A DNA stretch of 64,000 nucleotides from NCBI GenBank assembly GCA_947475685.1, contig CANJNC010000002.1, positions 1 to 64,000 of the forward strand. Reading direction: 5' to 3'. Every line of letters begins with the position of its first letter. Position 1 is the first letter of the stretch. Below the pieces are notes generated by a model. The model made no database searches. It was not told where the DNA came from and saw nothing but the letters and a program-made list of their open reading frames with translations. This stretch comes from Comamonadaceae bacterium (lineage in GTDB: Bacteria > Pseudomonadota > Gammaproteobacteria > Burkholderiales > Burkholderiaceae_C). Below, piece after piece: positions 55,747-64,000 of the stretch. The position numbers and the translations under genes were made by a program.

Positions 55747-56007
55747 AGTTCTCTCCATAAGCAAGCACCACGTTTGACCAGACCAAAAATCCATTCGCCT
55801 GCATTGACACGCTGCAAAGCATTGAAGGCTTGTAGATGAGGCCGAAAAGAAAAATTACAAGCCCAAGCACTCACAGCTGTTTTTCTCTGCAGTCAGATGT
55901 ACAACGCATGAACATCGTCAAGCGTTGTCTTCCAATTCTTAAAGAGACCTCAATGCTTAGGGGCTCATTCATAGCTTACCAGAGCAAAGCCCCTTGAGCA
56001 AAGACCC

Positions 56008-57255
56008 TCAGGGTGCACGCTTGAATATCAACGTGCCATTGGTACCACCAAAACCGAAATTGTTTTTCATGGCATATTCGATCTTCATATCTCGCGCCAC
56101 ATTGGCACAATAATCCAAGTCGCACTCAGGATCTTGATTAAGGATATTGATCGTAGGCGGACTGATTTGATTGTGAAGCGCCAAAACAGTGAACACACTC
56201 TCCACACCACCCGCACCACCCAAAAGATGGCCGGTCATGGATTTGGTGGAGTTGACCACGATTTTGTGTGCATGCTCACCCAGTGCGGCTTTGATGGCCT
56301 TGGTTTCATTCACATCGCCCAAGGGCGTTGAGGTGCCGTGCGCGTTCAAATAGTCAATTTGATCTGCGTTGATGTTTGCGTTTTTCATGGCGTTGACCAT
56401 GGCCCTTCTAGGCCCATGCATATCAGGTGCGGTCATGTGCCCTGCGTCACCGCTCATGCCAAACCCGATCACCTCAGCATAGATCTTGGCACCCCGGGCT
56501 TTGGCGAACTCATACTCTTCCAACACCAGTGCACCCGCCCCCTCACCCAAAACAAAACCATCTCGGTCTTTGTCCCAAGGGCGTGAGGCCATTTGTGGGT
56601 GATCGTTTCGGGTAGACAAGGCTCTCATGGCTGCAAAGCCACCGACACCCAAAGGGGAAATGGTGGACTCGGCACCGCCGGCCACCATCACATCGGCATC
56701 TCCATACTCAATGATTCGAGCGGCTTGTCCGATGCTGTGCAAGCCTGTAGTACACGCAGTCGCAATGGCCAAATTAGGCCCTTTGAATCCAAAACGGATA
56801 GAGACGTGGCCAGAAATCATATTGATGATGGAGGCTGGCACAAAAAATGGAGAGATGCGCCTTGGGCCTCGATTGGTCAACTCAGTGTGCATCGACTCTA
56901 TGAGAGGTAAGCCACCAATGCCAGAGCCAACCAAGCAACCAATTCTTGCAGCCTCCTCGTCACCCAAGTCTTGACCCGTCGGTAGACCGGAGTCTTGAAC
57001 AGCTTGGATCGAGGCCACAATACCGAAATGAATGAATGCATCCATTCCCCTTGCATCCTTTGGGGAGATGTACGCATCCAAATCCAAGCCTTTGACTTCA
57101 CCCGCAAATTGGCAGGCAAAGGAGGTGGCATCAAATTTTTTAATGAAGTCTATACCAGAGCGTCCGCTCAGCAAGTTGCTCCAAGACTCTTGGACCGTGT
57201 TGCCCACCGGACTGACACAACCCACTCCAGTGACAACCACGCGACGTCGAGTCAT
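56008..57255 (-). CDS. fabF: 3-oxoacyl-[acyl-carrier-protein] synthase II
   Basis: A 415-residue condensing enzyme elongating acyl-ACP with malonyl-ACP. Active-site Cys is in [13 protein letters not shown], and the two His in [11 protein letters not shown] and [14 protein letters not shown]-terminus [16 protein letters not shown] and C-terminus [14 protein letters not shown] are typical. It lies 18 bp after acpP. A 261-bp gap without a visible gene separates it from mucD. Confidence 0.97.
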   Translation of the reverse strand: MTRRRVVVTGVGCVSPVGNTVQESWSNLLSGRSGIDFIKKFDATSFACQFAGEVKGLDLDAYISPKDARGMDAFIHFGIVASIQAVQDSGLPTGQDLGDEEAARIGCLVGSGIGGLPLIESMHTELTNRGPRRISPFFVPASIINMISGHVSIRFGFKGPNLAIATACTTGLHSIGQAARIIEYGDADVMVAGGAESTISPLGVGGFAAMRALSTRNDHPQMASRPWDKDRDGFVLGEGAGALVLEEYEFAKARGAKIYAEVIGFGMSGDAGHMTAPDMHGPRRAMVNAMKNANINADQIDYLNAHGTSTPLGDVNETKAIKAALGEHAHKIVVNSTKSMTGHLLGGAGGVESVFTVLALHNQISPPTINILNQDPECDLDYCANVARDMKIEYAMKNNFGFGGTNGTLIFKRAP

Positions 57256-57273
57256 GCAAATGAACCTTCTAAA

Positions 57274-57513
57274 TCAGCTTTTTTGATGGGCCAAGGCGTA
57301 GTCGATGGCGTTTTGTACGGTTGTGATTTTTTCAGCGTCCTCGTCAGGAATTTCAATGGCAAATTCGTCTTCAAGTGCCATCACCAGTTCAACTGTATCT
57401 AATGAATCGGCGCCCAAATCAGCCACAAAAGCCTTCTCATTGGTCACCTGGGACTCTTCGACACCGAGTTGTTCGGCAATAATTTTTTTGACACGTACTT
57501 CGATATCACTCAT
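57274..57513 (-). CDS. acpP: Acyl carrier protein
   Basis: A 79-residue acidic four-helix protein. The phosphopantetheine site is Ser37 in [17 protein letters not shown]. It carries growing acyl chains through the Fab enzymes encoded alongside and is activated by AcpS. Length and composition are normal. It lies 90 bp downstream of fabG and 18 bp upstream of fabF. Confidence 0.98.
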   Translation of the reverse strand: MSDIEVRVKKIIAEQLGVEESQVTNEKAFVADLGADSLDTVELVMALEDEFAIEIPDEDAEKITTVQNAIDYALAHQKS

Positions 57514-57603
57514 GTTTTACTCAGAGGGTTGTAAAGGAATTGAAGATTTTACTCGAAAACAGAGCACATCTAACCGCCAAGAGGCCTGGGATCAAATGTA
57601 ATC

Positions 57604-58353
57604 CTAAGGCATTAACATGCCGCCATTGACATGCAGCTCTTGTCCAGTGATGTACCCCGCAAGGGGGCTTGCCAAGAAACTCACCGCAAAGGCCACATCC
57701 TGAGCTTGGCCCAATTGGCCCAGTGGAATTTGCGCCAACAAGGCTTGCGTTTGAGCTTCGCTCAATGACGCCGTCATGTCCGTTTGAATAAAACCCGGCG
57801 CCACACAATTGACCGTGATTTGGCGACTGCCCAGCTCTCGGGCAAGTGCGCGGCTCATGCCGGCCAGGCCCGCTTTAGCTGCCGCGTAATTGGATTGCCC
57901 AGGGTTGCCACTGGCGCCCACCACGCTAGTGATGTTGATGATGCGCCCATAGCGTTGCTTCATCATGGGTCGAATGGACGCACGGCAAAGCCTAAAAACA
58001 GAACTCAAATTCGTCTGTATCACTTGGTCCCAGTCCTCATCCTTTAGACGCATGGCCAACATGTCTTTGGTGATCCCCGCATTGTTGACCAACACATGCA
58101 AGGCGCCATGCTCTTTGACAATGGCATCGATCAATGCCTCGCTGGCCAACTTGTCATTGACATCCAAGACCACCCCTTTTGAGCCCGCATAGGGCAACAA
58201 GGCCTCTCCGATGCGTTGCGCACCCGCTTGAGAGGTCGCGGTCCCGATGACACGCATGCCTTTTTGTGCCAACTCCAGTGCAATGGCAGCACCAATCCCG
58301 CGGGTCGCACCTGTGACCAAAGCCACGTGTTCAGACAATGATTCAGACGTCAT
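57604..58353 (-). CDS. fabG: 3-oxoacyl-[acyl-carrier-protein] reductase
   Basis: A 249-residue short-chain dehydrogenase reducing 3-oxoacyl-ACP with NADPH. The nucleotide motif is TGATRGIG (15-22), NNAG at 90-93; the catalytic residues are Ser143, Tyr156 and Lys160 (NYAAAKAG). The C-terminus ITGQELHVNGGMLMP is typical. Its ATG overlaps the fabD stop by 4 bp, so translation is coupled. Confidence 0.96.
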   Translation of the reverse strand: MTSESLSEHVALVTGATRGIGAAIALELAQKGMRVIGTATSQAGAQRIGEALLPYAGSKGVVLDVNDKLASEALIDAIVKEHGALHVLVNNAGITKDMLAMRLKDEDWDQVIQTNLSSVFRLCRASIRPMMKQRYGRIINITSVVGASGNPGQSNYAAAKAGLAGMSRALARELGSRQITVNCVAPGFIQTDMTASLSEAQTQALLAQIPLGQLGQAQDVAFAVSFLASPLAGYITGQELHVNGGMLMP

Positions 58354-59324
58354 GAGGATGAACTCTTTAATAAATCTTTCAAGGATTGAAGGCCCGTGTG
58401 GTCTTTTAAACTCGCACTCTCTAGGCTCGCATCAATTCGTTTGGTCAAACCGCTCAAGACCTGACCCGGGCCACATTCAACCACCAAACTCACACCCAGA
58501 GACTTCAAGGCTTGAACACACTCAACCCAGCGCACAGGCATGAACGCCTGCCTGTACAACGCATCTTTGATTTTATCTGCTTGCGAATACGAAGCCACAT
58601 CCACGTTGTTGATGATCGGTATGACTGGCGTATCAAACTCAATTTGGGCCAGCCTTTCTTTAAGGCGATTGGCAGCCGGTCGCATCAAACTTGAATGAAA
58701 AGGCGCAGAGACCGGCAGCAGCAACGCACGCTTTGCCCCCTTTTCTTTGAGCACCTGACAGGCCATGTCAACCAGCGCTTTGTTGCCAGCAATGACCGTT
58801 TGCAAAGGATCATTGAAATTGACCGCCTCGACCACTTCTTGCGCACTTTGCGCCTTTGAGGATTGCGTGAGCTCATGGCAAGTTTGCGTGACCAATTGGG
58901 CATCCATCCCCAAAATGGCGGCCATCCCGCCAGCGCCAACCGCGACCGCTTCTTGCATGGCTTGTGCGCGAAATCGAACCAAGGGAATGGCTTGCGACAA
59001 GCTCATCACGCCCGCGGCCACAAGGGCCGCATACTCACCCAATGAATGCCCTGCTACAGCCACAGGCGGCTCACCGCCATCTGCAATCCAAGCTCTGTAA
59101 ATGGCCACATCCGCAGCTAGCATCACAGGCTGCGTATGCGTGGTCAAAGCCAAGGTCTCCTTGGGCCCTTGTGCAATCAATGCTTGCAAATCCTCGCCCA
59201 AGGCATGACTGGCCTCTTCGAGTGTCAACTTTACTTGTGAGTGCGTTGACCAAGACTCCAGCATCCCCACGCTTTGTGAACCCTGTCCTGGAAAAACGAA
59301 TGCAAATTGGTGTTGGTGACTCAT
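58350..59324 (-). CDS. fabD: Malonyl-CoA:ACP transacylase
   Basis: A 324-residue enzyme loading malonyl groups onto AcpP. FVFPGQGSQSVGM is at the N-terminus; nucleophile Ser94 is in AGHSLGEYAALVAAG; the catalytic His lies in the LLPVSAPFHSSLM region; VECGPGQVLSGLTKRI is near the C-terminus. It lies between fabH (14 bp upstream) and fabG (4-bp overlap). Confidence 0.97.
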   Translation of the reverse strand: MSHQHQFAFVFPGQGSQSVGMLESWSTHSQVKLTLEEASHALGEDLQALIAQGPKETLALTTHTQPVMLAADVAIYRAWIADGGEPPVAVAGHSLGEYAALVAAGVMSLSQAIPLVRFRAQAMQEAVAVGAGGMAAILGMDAQLVTQTCHELTQSSKAQSAQEVVEAVNFNDPLQTVIAGNKALVDMACQVLKEKGAKRALLLPVSAPFHSSLMRPAANRLKERLAQIEFDTPVIPIINNVDVASYSQADKIKDALYRQAFMPVRWVECVQALKSLGVSLVVECGPGQVLSGLTKRIDASLESASLKDHTGLQSLKDLLKSSSS

Positions 59325-59338
59325 AAATCCTAAAGGTC

Positions 59339-60340
59339 CTAGAGTTTGAACAAAACTGCACCCCAGGTAAATCCACCGCCCACGCCCTCAAGGAGAACGT
59401 TTTGAGAGGGCTTGATTTTCCCAGAGCGCACCCCATGATCCAAGGCCAGGGGAATGGATGCGGCCGATGTATTGCCATGGTCTTGAACGGTCAAAATGAC
59501 GCGCTCCATGGGCAACTTTAATTTTTTGGCCGTCGATTGAATGATCCTCACGTTGGCTTGATGTGGGACCAACCAATCAACATCTGCAGGAGTCAGATGG
59601 GCTTTTTCAATGACTGCCTTTGCAGCCCCTTCAAGCAAACCCACGGCCAATTTAAAAACCGCTTGTCCATCCATTTTCACCACCGGGTCCCCAAGAACAC
59701 CACCCGCATTGACATGCCCTGGCACGCACAAGATGTCTACATATCGACCATCCGCGTGCAAGTCGGTTGACAAAATACCAGGCGCATGGGAGGCCTCTAA
59801 AACCACCGCACCCGCGCCATCGCCAAAGAGCACGCAAGTGGTTCTGTCTTTAAAGTCTAAAATCCTAGAAAACACTTCCGCCCCGACAACCAAAGCGCGC
59901 TTGGCATTGCCCGCACGAATCAAGGCATCTGCAGTGGTCAAGGCATAAATAAAACCACTGCAAACTGCCTGCACATCAAAAGAGGGCGCGCCCAAAATAC
60001 CTTTGGCTTGAGGGTTCAGTTGAGAGAGTTTATGTTGCAAAATACAAGCCGTTGATGGAAAGACCATGTCAGGCGTTGAGGTCGCGACAATGATCAAATC
60101 AATGTCCTCAGGCCCCAAGTTGGCTGCTTGCAGCGCACGCACACAGGCCTCAAAGGCCAAGTCGCTGCTGCAAACATCGAGTTGCGCAAAATGTCTGGCG
60201 CTGATGCCCGTTCTCTCCACAATCCACTCATCCGAGCTCTCAACACCATGCTTGGCCAAGTCACTCACGAGTTGTGCATTGCTTACCCGCTCAGGGGGCA
60301 AAAAACTACCGGTCGCGATGATTCTTGAAAATTTGCTCAT
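59339..60340 (-). CDS. fabH: 3-oxoacyl-[acyl-carrier-protein] synthase III
   Basis: A 333-residue priming condensing enzyme joining acetyl-CoA with malonyl-ACP. Active-site Cys127 is in [14 protein letters not shown]; His and Asn are in [11 protein letters not shown] and [14 protein letters not shown]. The N-terminus has [16 protein letters not shown] as expected. It lies 7 bp after plsX and heads the fabHDG-acpP-fabF run. Confidence 0.97.
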   Translation of the reverse strand: MSKFSRIIATGSFLPPERVSNAQLVSDLAKHGVESSDEWIVERTGISARHFAQLDVCSSDLAFEACVRALQAANLGPEDIDLIIVATSTPDMVFPSTACILQHKLSQLNPQAKGILGAPSFDVQAVCSGFIYALTTADALIRAGNAKRALVVGAEVFSRILDFKDRTTCVLFGDGAGAVVLEASHAPGILSTDLHADGRYVDILCVPGHVNAGGVLGDPVVKMDGQAVFKLAVGLLEGAAKAVIEKAHLTPADVDWLVPHQANVRIIQSTAKKLKLPMERVILTVQDHGNTSAASIPLALDHGVRSGKIKPSQNVLLEGVGGGFTWGAVLFKL

Positions 60341-60347
60341 GGATCGC

Positions 60348-61382
60348 TTATTGCAAAGTTTGCGCCTGCACTTGTGCCTCTAGCAAGGCCCGTGCTTTGG
60401 AAATCTGAGACTGCACCTTCTCTAATAAATGATTCTGAACCGCATCATACGCTCGATTCAAAGCCGTCTCATAGGCCAATGCATCCGCAGAGCCATGGCT
60501 CTTAAACACCAAGCCCTGAAGCCCAAGCAAAGCTGCGCCATTGTGTCTGCGGTGATCCACGCGCTTTTTAAACCCAGAGAGCACTGGGTAGCTCAAAATC
60601 GCCGCCATTTTGGTGAATATATTTCTTGCAAAACCTTCTCTGAGCAAAGTGCTCACCATCCAAGCCAAGCCCTCGCTCGCCTTTAAGGCCACATTGCCCA
60701 CAAACCCATCACAAATCACTATGTCGGTGGTGCCTTTGAAAATATCATTGCCCTCTACGTTACCGTAGAAGTTCAAATTGCCCGCCAAGCCTGCGGCCTT
60801 TAGCAACTCAGATGTTCTTTTGATCACCTCACTGCCCTTGATGGCTTCTTCCCCAATATTGAGTAAACCCACGGTTGGGTTGGCTTTGTTGTGCAGCACA
60901 GAGACCAAGGCCGAGCCCATGACGGCAAATTGCAGCAAATGCTCGGGTGTACAGTCCACATTGGCACCCAAATCCAACATGGTCGTGGCGCCTCCTGAAA
61001 CATTGGGCATTTGCCCGGCAATGGCTGGGCGATCAATGCCCTCTATGGTTTTAAGAACATAACGCGCAATGGCCATGAGCGCGCCAGTGTTGCCAGCAGA
61101 GACAGCCACTTGAGCTGCACCACTTTTAACTTGCTCGATACACACTCGCATCGATGAGTCTTTTTTACGGCGCATGGCCACTTCCACCGCATCGTCCATG
61201 TGCACAACTTCCGTGCACTCGATGAAGGTAGCACGGGCATGGGACCAAGAGCCACAAGAATCTTTAAGGCCCACCATAAGGACATGCGCCTTGGGGTGGT
61301 GATTGAGGAAATTTTTACACGCCTCAAGCCTGAACTCAGGGGACAAATCCCCCCCCATTAAATCAACTGATAAAGTAATCAT
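60348..61382 (-). CDS. plsX: Phosphate acyltransferase PlsX
   Basis: A 344-residue peripheral membrane enzyme that converts acyl-ACP to acyl-phosphate for PlsY, linking fatty-acid to phospholipid synthesis. Signatures: [12 protein letters not shown] at the N-terminus, [42 protein letters not shown], and [18 protein letters not shown]-terminal Gln/Ala-rich helix follows. It lies between rpmF and fabH in the conserved cluster. Confidence 0.96.
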   Translation of the reverse strand: MITLSVDLMGGDLSPEFRLEACKNFLNHHPKAHVLMVGLKDSCGSWSHARATFIECTEVVHMDDAVEVAMRRKKDSSMRVCIEQVKSGAAQVAVSAGNTGALMAIARYVLKTIEGIDRPAIAGQMPNVSGGATTMLDLGANVDCTPEHLLQFAVMGSALVSVLHNKANPTVGLLNIGEEAIKGSEVIKRTSELLKAAGLAGNLNFYGNVEGNDIFKGTTDIVICDGFVGNVALKASEGLAWMVSTLLREGFARNIFTKMAAILSYPVLSGFKKRVDHRRHNGAALLGLQGLVFKSHGSADALAYETALNRAYDAVQNHLLEKVQSQISKARALLEAQVQAQTLQ

Positions 61383-61430
61383 GGGCCAGACGCTTCTGAT
61401 GAGAGAAGAGGCATCCTGAATGGGCGCTGA

Positions 61431-61471
61431 ATCAAAATAAAGGCCCGCGCTAATTGAATCAGCAACGGGCC
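61431..61471 (-). terminator. Putative terminator between rpmF and plsX
   Basis: GGCCCG (61442-61447) pairs with CGGGCC (61466-61471), and the stem extends by several more pairs with a bulge. Reading leftward it is followed by TTTATTTTGA. It lies 19 bp after the rpmF stop and may partly terminate yceD-rpmF transcripts before plsX. Confidence 0.55.
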
Positions 61472-61489
61472 AGTTTGCCTAAGCAAAGA

Positions 61490-61672
61490 TCAAGCTTCAG
61501 ATTTGGTCTTTAACACTTTTCGACCACGGTAAAAACCAGTGGGACTGATGTGATGCCTCAAGTGTGTCTCTCCAGTCGTTGGTTCAACAGCGATGCCTGG
61601 AACATTCAATGCATTGTGTGAGCGGTGCATGCCGCGCTTTGAAGGAGATTTTTTATTTTGCTGGACGGCCAT
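61490..61672 (-). CDS. rpmF: 50S ribosomal protein L32
   Basis: A 60-residue basic ribosomal protein with [20 protein letters not shown] at the N-terminus and [17 protein letters not shown] at the C-terminus, both diagnostic of L32. It lacks the four zinc cysteines found in some L32 paralogues (the C-minus form usual in Proteobacteria). It follows yceD on the same strand, as in most Proteobacteria. Confidence 0.98.
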   Translation of the reverse strand: MAVQQNKKSPSKRGMHRSHNALNVPGIAVEPTTGETHLRHHISPTGFYRGRKVLKTKSEA

Positions 61673-61779
61673 GTTCGGCTCCTAGACGTAAAAGGTAAAA
61701 GATGAGTTGATGCGCGAAAGGCTGGCCCAATGAGCCTGCTCACCCGCAGAACCAAGAATTATATCCTAAAGTCCAGTTT

Positions 61780-62400
61780 TTACGGCTTTTTTGACTTCAA
61801 GACGGACAAAGCGGCAAAGGGATGGGGTCTTTCCTCCTCTTTTTGCATATCCGATGAAGACATTTTATTTAATTGTTGCGTCAAAGGCACAGGACAACTC
61901 TCGTGCAATGGCACCAAGGGAAGGGCCATGATCAGCTCGTCTTCCATCAGCTCCAAGGCATCAAATGCAGTGCAGTGCACCAAAAACTCATCCTCAGACT
62001 CGTCATCCATCGCTAGGGCCGTTTGCTCATCTCGAACAAAGCGAAAAGTCCTGAGCACATCCAGCCTTTGAATGGACAGTCCCAAGCAACGCTGGCACGT
62101 CATCTGAATCAGCGCATGGGCCTGCAATTTAAAACCCGCTTTGCCATCCAAGCCATGCGTCGCATGAGGATCCAGCGGATCACAAAAGCCCTCCAAGCTC
62201 CAATTCACCCACTCGCCATCGTCATGACTCAAAACTTGGGCCGACGGGCACTCGAAACCATCGTCTAGTCCCTCAAGAGAGCTTGTCCGCTCGGCCATCA
62301 AACGGTGAAAGCGCTGCATGGATTCTCGCCCCTCAAGGCAAGCAGCCGATTGTGCAAATTTGAGCACTTGCAGCTTGGTGAGGTCAAGGTCTTTGGTCAT
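61780..62400 (-). CDS. yceD: YceD family protein (DUF177), 23S rRNA accumulation factor-like
   Basis: A 206-residue cytosolic protein. The DUF177 hallmark is MTCQRCLGLSIQRLDV, followed by the acidic segment DDESEDEFLVHCTAFDALELMEDELIMALPLVP. In E. coli the homologue is needed for normal 23S rRNA levels; that role is inferred here. The tail HPFAALSVLKSKKP is the usual C-terminus. It precedes rpmF, completing the yceD-rpmF-plsX-fab order, and is divergent from yceF. Confidence 0.92.
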   Translation of the reverse strand: MTKDLDLTKLQVLKFAQSAACLEGRESMQRFHRLMAERTSSLEGLDDGFECPSAQVLSHDDGEWVNWSLEGFCDPLDPHATHGLDGKAGFKLQAHALIQMTCQRCLGLSIQRLDVLRTFRFVRDEQTALAMDDESEDEFLVHCTAFDALELMEDELIMALPLVPLHESCPVPLTQQLNKMSSSDMQKEEERPHPFAALSVLKSKKP

Positions 62401-62625
62401 TTAACAACAATGGATAAGGATAAAAAACCCCGCACAGCGACGAAGAACTCTTTTATTGAAGCTTTCGCAAAAGGCGTAAACAGCCTCTATCATAGACCAA
62501 ACAGGTTGATTTCAAAGTTGCCTGAGTTTGACTTTCAACCAAGCCCCCCAAATAAGGTCTGCCTTTTTTCTTGGCCGCAGATCCAAGGATCCTTATTGGC
62601 ATTCATTCCAAAATTACTTGAGCAC

Positions 62626-63267
62626 ATGCACCCCAATCCCGTCAACCCATTGCCAGCTCGAACACTCATCCTCGGGTCAAGCTCAAAGTACCGCCATGAA
62701 CTTTTGTCTCGTCTTCAGTGGCCTTTTGAGAGCGTGAGTCCAGACATCGATGAAACACCCCTAAAGGACGAGAGGCCCATCGATTTATCCCAACGACTCG
62801 CCATAGAAAAAGCCCATGCCGTGGCCCTGCATCACCCCAAAGCCATTGTGATTGGCTCAGATCAAGTCGCCGACCTTCAAGGACAACCGATTGGCAAACC
62901 CTTGGGCCATGAAAAAGCAGTCTCACAGCTACAAAAAATGAGTGGGCAAACCGTCCTTTTTCACACCAGCGTTTGTGTCTGCTGCAAAGAAAGCGGGTTC
63001 TCACAATCTTTCGTCTCCACGGTGACCGTTGTGTTCAAAACACTCTCAAGCCAAACCATTGAGTCTTATTTACTCAAGGACAAGCCTTATGATTGCGCAG
63101 GCTCCGCCAAAAGCGAGTCCCTGGGTGTCACCCTTTTAGAGCGAATCGAAAGCGATGACCCCACCTCCTTGATCGGATTGCCCCTCATCAAAACCGCCTC
63201 CTTGCTGGCCTTGGCTGGACTTGATGTGTTGTCTTCAAGTTTGCCAACTCACCACAGCAACATTTAA
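62626..63267 (+). CDS. yceF: Maf-like nucleotide pyrophosphatase, YceF type (7-methyl-GTP)
   Basis: A 213-residue housecleaning enzyme. The start at 62626 (MHPNPVNPLPARTLILGSSS) is chosen because the open frame extends over 100 codons upstream into sequence unlike Maf. Motifs: GSSSKYRHELLSRL, SPDIDETPLKDE, IGSDQVADLQGQPIGKPL and CAGSAKSESLGVTLLERIES. The SDQV motif (instead of ADT) marks the YceF subgroup, which hydrolyses m7GTP, rather than the dTTP/UTP-specific Maf. It is divergent from yceD. The next gene follows after 21 bp. Confidence 0.93.
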   Translation: MHPNPVNPLPARTLILGSSSKYRHELLSRLQWPFESVSPDIDETPLKDERPIDLSQRLAIEKAHAVALHHPKAIVIGSDQVADLQGQPIGKPLGHEKAVSQLQKMSGQTVLFHTSVCVCCKESGFSQSFVSTVTVVFKTLSSQTIESYLLKDKPYDCAGSAKSESLGVTLLERIESDDPTSLIGLPLIKTASLLALAGLDVLSSSLPTHHSNI

Positions 63268-63288
63268 AAATAACAAAAAGGACCCTCC

Positions 63289-64000
63289 ATGGCAAACGGC
63301 ACACTTTACTTGGTCCCAACGCCCTTGGACTTGGGTTCGACCCACACGGGCCCGCTCGCACTGAGCCTGCCTCAGACCACCATTGACACCGCGGCCAAAC
63401 TCACGCACTGGATTTGTGAAAACGCAAAGTCAACCCGTGCTTTTTTAAAACGCGTGAACGAAGTCACTGCATTGGCGCAACCCATCCAAGAACATGTGAT
63501 GCTTGAGTTGCCTCACCAAGTTCATAAAAAGGGAGACCACAAAGGTGAGTTCAATGCCAAGGATCTCTTAAAACCACTGCTAGAGGGACACGACATGGGG
63601 CTGATAAGCGAGGCTGGCATGCCAGCCATTGCCGACCCTGGCTCCTCGGTTGTGCGAGCGGCCCATTCAATGGGTTTGACCGTGGCCCCTTTGATCGGTC
63701 CTGTCTCACTGATGCTGGCCCTTGCCAGCAGCGGGATGAACGGACAAAATTTCAGCTTTGTTGGCTACCTTCCGCAGGCACAGGAGAGCAAAATTGAGCG
63801 TCTGAAGTACCTCGATCAGTGGATCAAGAAATCTGGACAGACACAAATTTTCATTGAAACGCCCTACCGCAATGAAAGCCTCATGCGCAGCATGCTTGAG
63901 GTCTTGCATCCGCAGACAAGACTGGCCTTGGCATGTGGCTTGTCAGGCCCCAATCAGTGGATTCAATCTCACCTCATCGAAAAATGGAAAACCTTTAAAA
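63289..64000 (+). CDS. Tetrapyrrole-methylase-fold SAM methyltransferase, RsmI-related (3' truncated)
   Basis: 237 complete codons to the window end; the gene continues beyond it. AAAGGA precedes the ATG at 63289. The fold is that of RsmI (16S rRNA 2'-O-methyltransferase): an N-terminal strand GTLYLVPTPL, then ISEAGMPAIADPGSSVVRAA, GPVSLMLALASSG-like loop and FVGYLP. It differs from true RsmI (GTPIGNL, SDAGTP, and the REMTK region), so it looks like the divergent paralogue often found beside yceF in Burkholderiales. The substrate is unknown. It is probably co-transcribed with yceF. Confidence 0.8.
   Translation, partial: MANGTLYLVPTPLDLGSTHTGPLALSLPQTTIDTAAKLTHWICENAKSTRAFLKRVNEVTALAQPIQEHVMLELPHQVHKKGDHKGEFNAKDLLKPLLEGHDMGLISEAGMPAIADPGSSVVRAAHSMGLTVAPLIGPVSLMLALASSGMNGQNFSFVGYLPQAQESKIERLKYLDQWIKKSGQTQIFIETPYRNESLMRSMLEVLHPQTRLALACGLSGPNQWIQSHLIEKWKTFK

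Noticed and set aside
55930-56000. GGGGCT/AGCCCC hairpin after fabF as a terminator
   Set aside because: Loop of more than 20 nt and no T-run on the minus strand.
63325-63350. tRNA-like GGTTCGACCC motif
   Set aside because: It lies inside the RsmI-like coding frame and no acceptor or anticodon stem surrounds it.
1-64000. CRISPR array, insertion sequence, prophage, toxin-antitoxin or defence island
   Set aside because: No regularly spaced repeats, transposase, integrase or nuclease-type genes seen; nearly every gene is a recognised housekeeping gene.

Overview
This 64 kb window is ordinary chromosomal core DNA of a Burkholderiales bacterium, most likely a member of or close to Comamonadaceae. 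The gene order is the main evidence: mdh / CitE-like lyase / acnB facing gntR-sdhCDAB-sdhE-gltA; leuCDB-asd-fimV-truA-trpFBA-accD; and rpmF-plsX-fabHDG-acpP-fabF ... mucD-lepA-lepB-rnc-era-recO-pdxJ-acpS-nagZ. By eye G+C is near one half, well below the usual 60-68 % of that family, and the intergenic spaces are short, which suggests a streamlined lineage. I see no rRNA, tRNA, CRISPR array, insertion sequence, prophage, toxin-antitoxin or defence locus, and no secondary-metabolite cluster.

Layout. 0.4-3.8 kb: a TRAP transporter whose permease genes (+) converge on its binding-protein gene (-), the latter resembling alpha-keto-acid binder TakP. 3.9-7.0 kb: isoprenoid operon xseB-ispA-dxs (-). 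7.4-9.5 kb: a Rieske oxygenase and a sulfurtransferase. 9.6-14.2 kb: polA, a secreted dienelactone-hydrolase-like protein and a ZIP metal transporter (-). 14.5-18.9 kb: thrB, a BPSS1780-type membrane protein, and convergent uvrD. 19.1-20.1 kb: guaC behind an unusual leader hairpin. 20.4-31.8 kb: the TCA-cycle supercluster, two divergent operons flanking a GntR-type regulator. 31.8-45.1 kb: a cysteine-rich unknown, then leucine, aspartate-family and tryptophan biosynthesis, fimV, truA, accD and lysS (all +). 45.2-62.4 kb: a long minus-strand block of small unknown genes, nagZ, acpS, pdxJ, recO, era, rnc, lepB, lepA, mucD and the fatty-acid synthesis cluster with plsX, rpmF and yceD. 62.6-64 kb: yceF (Maf) and a truncated RsmI-like methylase (+).

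How the genes cooperate: the 20-32 kb block encodes malate dehydrogenase, aconitase, succinate dehydrogenase with its flavinylation factor, and citrate synthase, with a probable local regulator between the two arms. The 56-62 kb block makes acyl-ACP and feeds phospholipid synthesis (PlsX), and acpS in the same minus-strand block activates AcpP. No previously undescribed multi-gene system is convincingly visible. The most worthwhile leads are non-coding: hairpin/T-tract leaders before guaC and lepA, a 0.5 kb gene-free stretch with DnaA-box-like sites between mucD and lepA, palindromes and repeats in the TCA cluster, and a 9-bp tandem repeat before fimV. A second lead is the apparent absence of rpoE-rseA-rseB between fabF and mucD.
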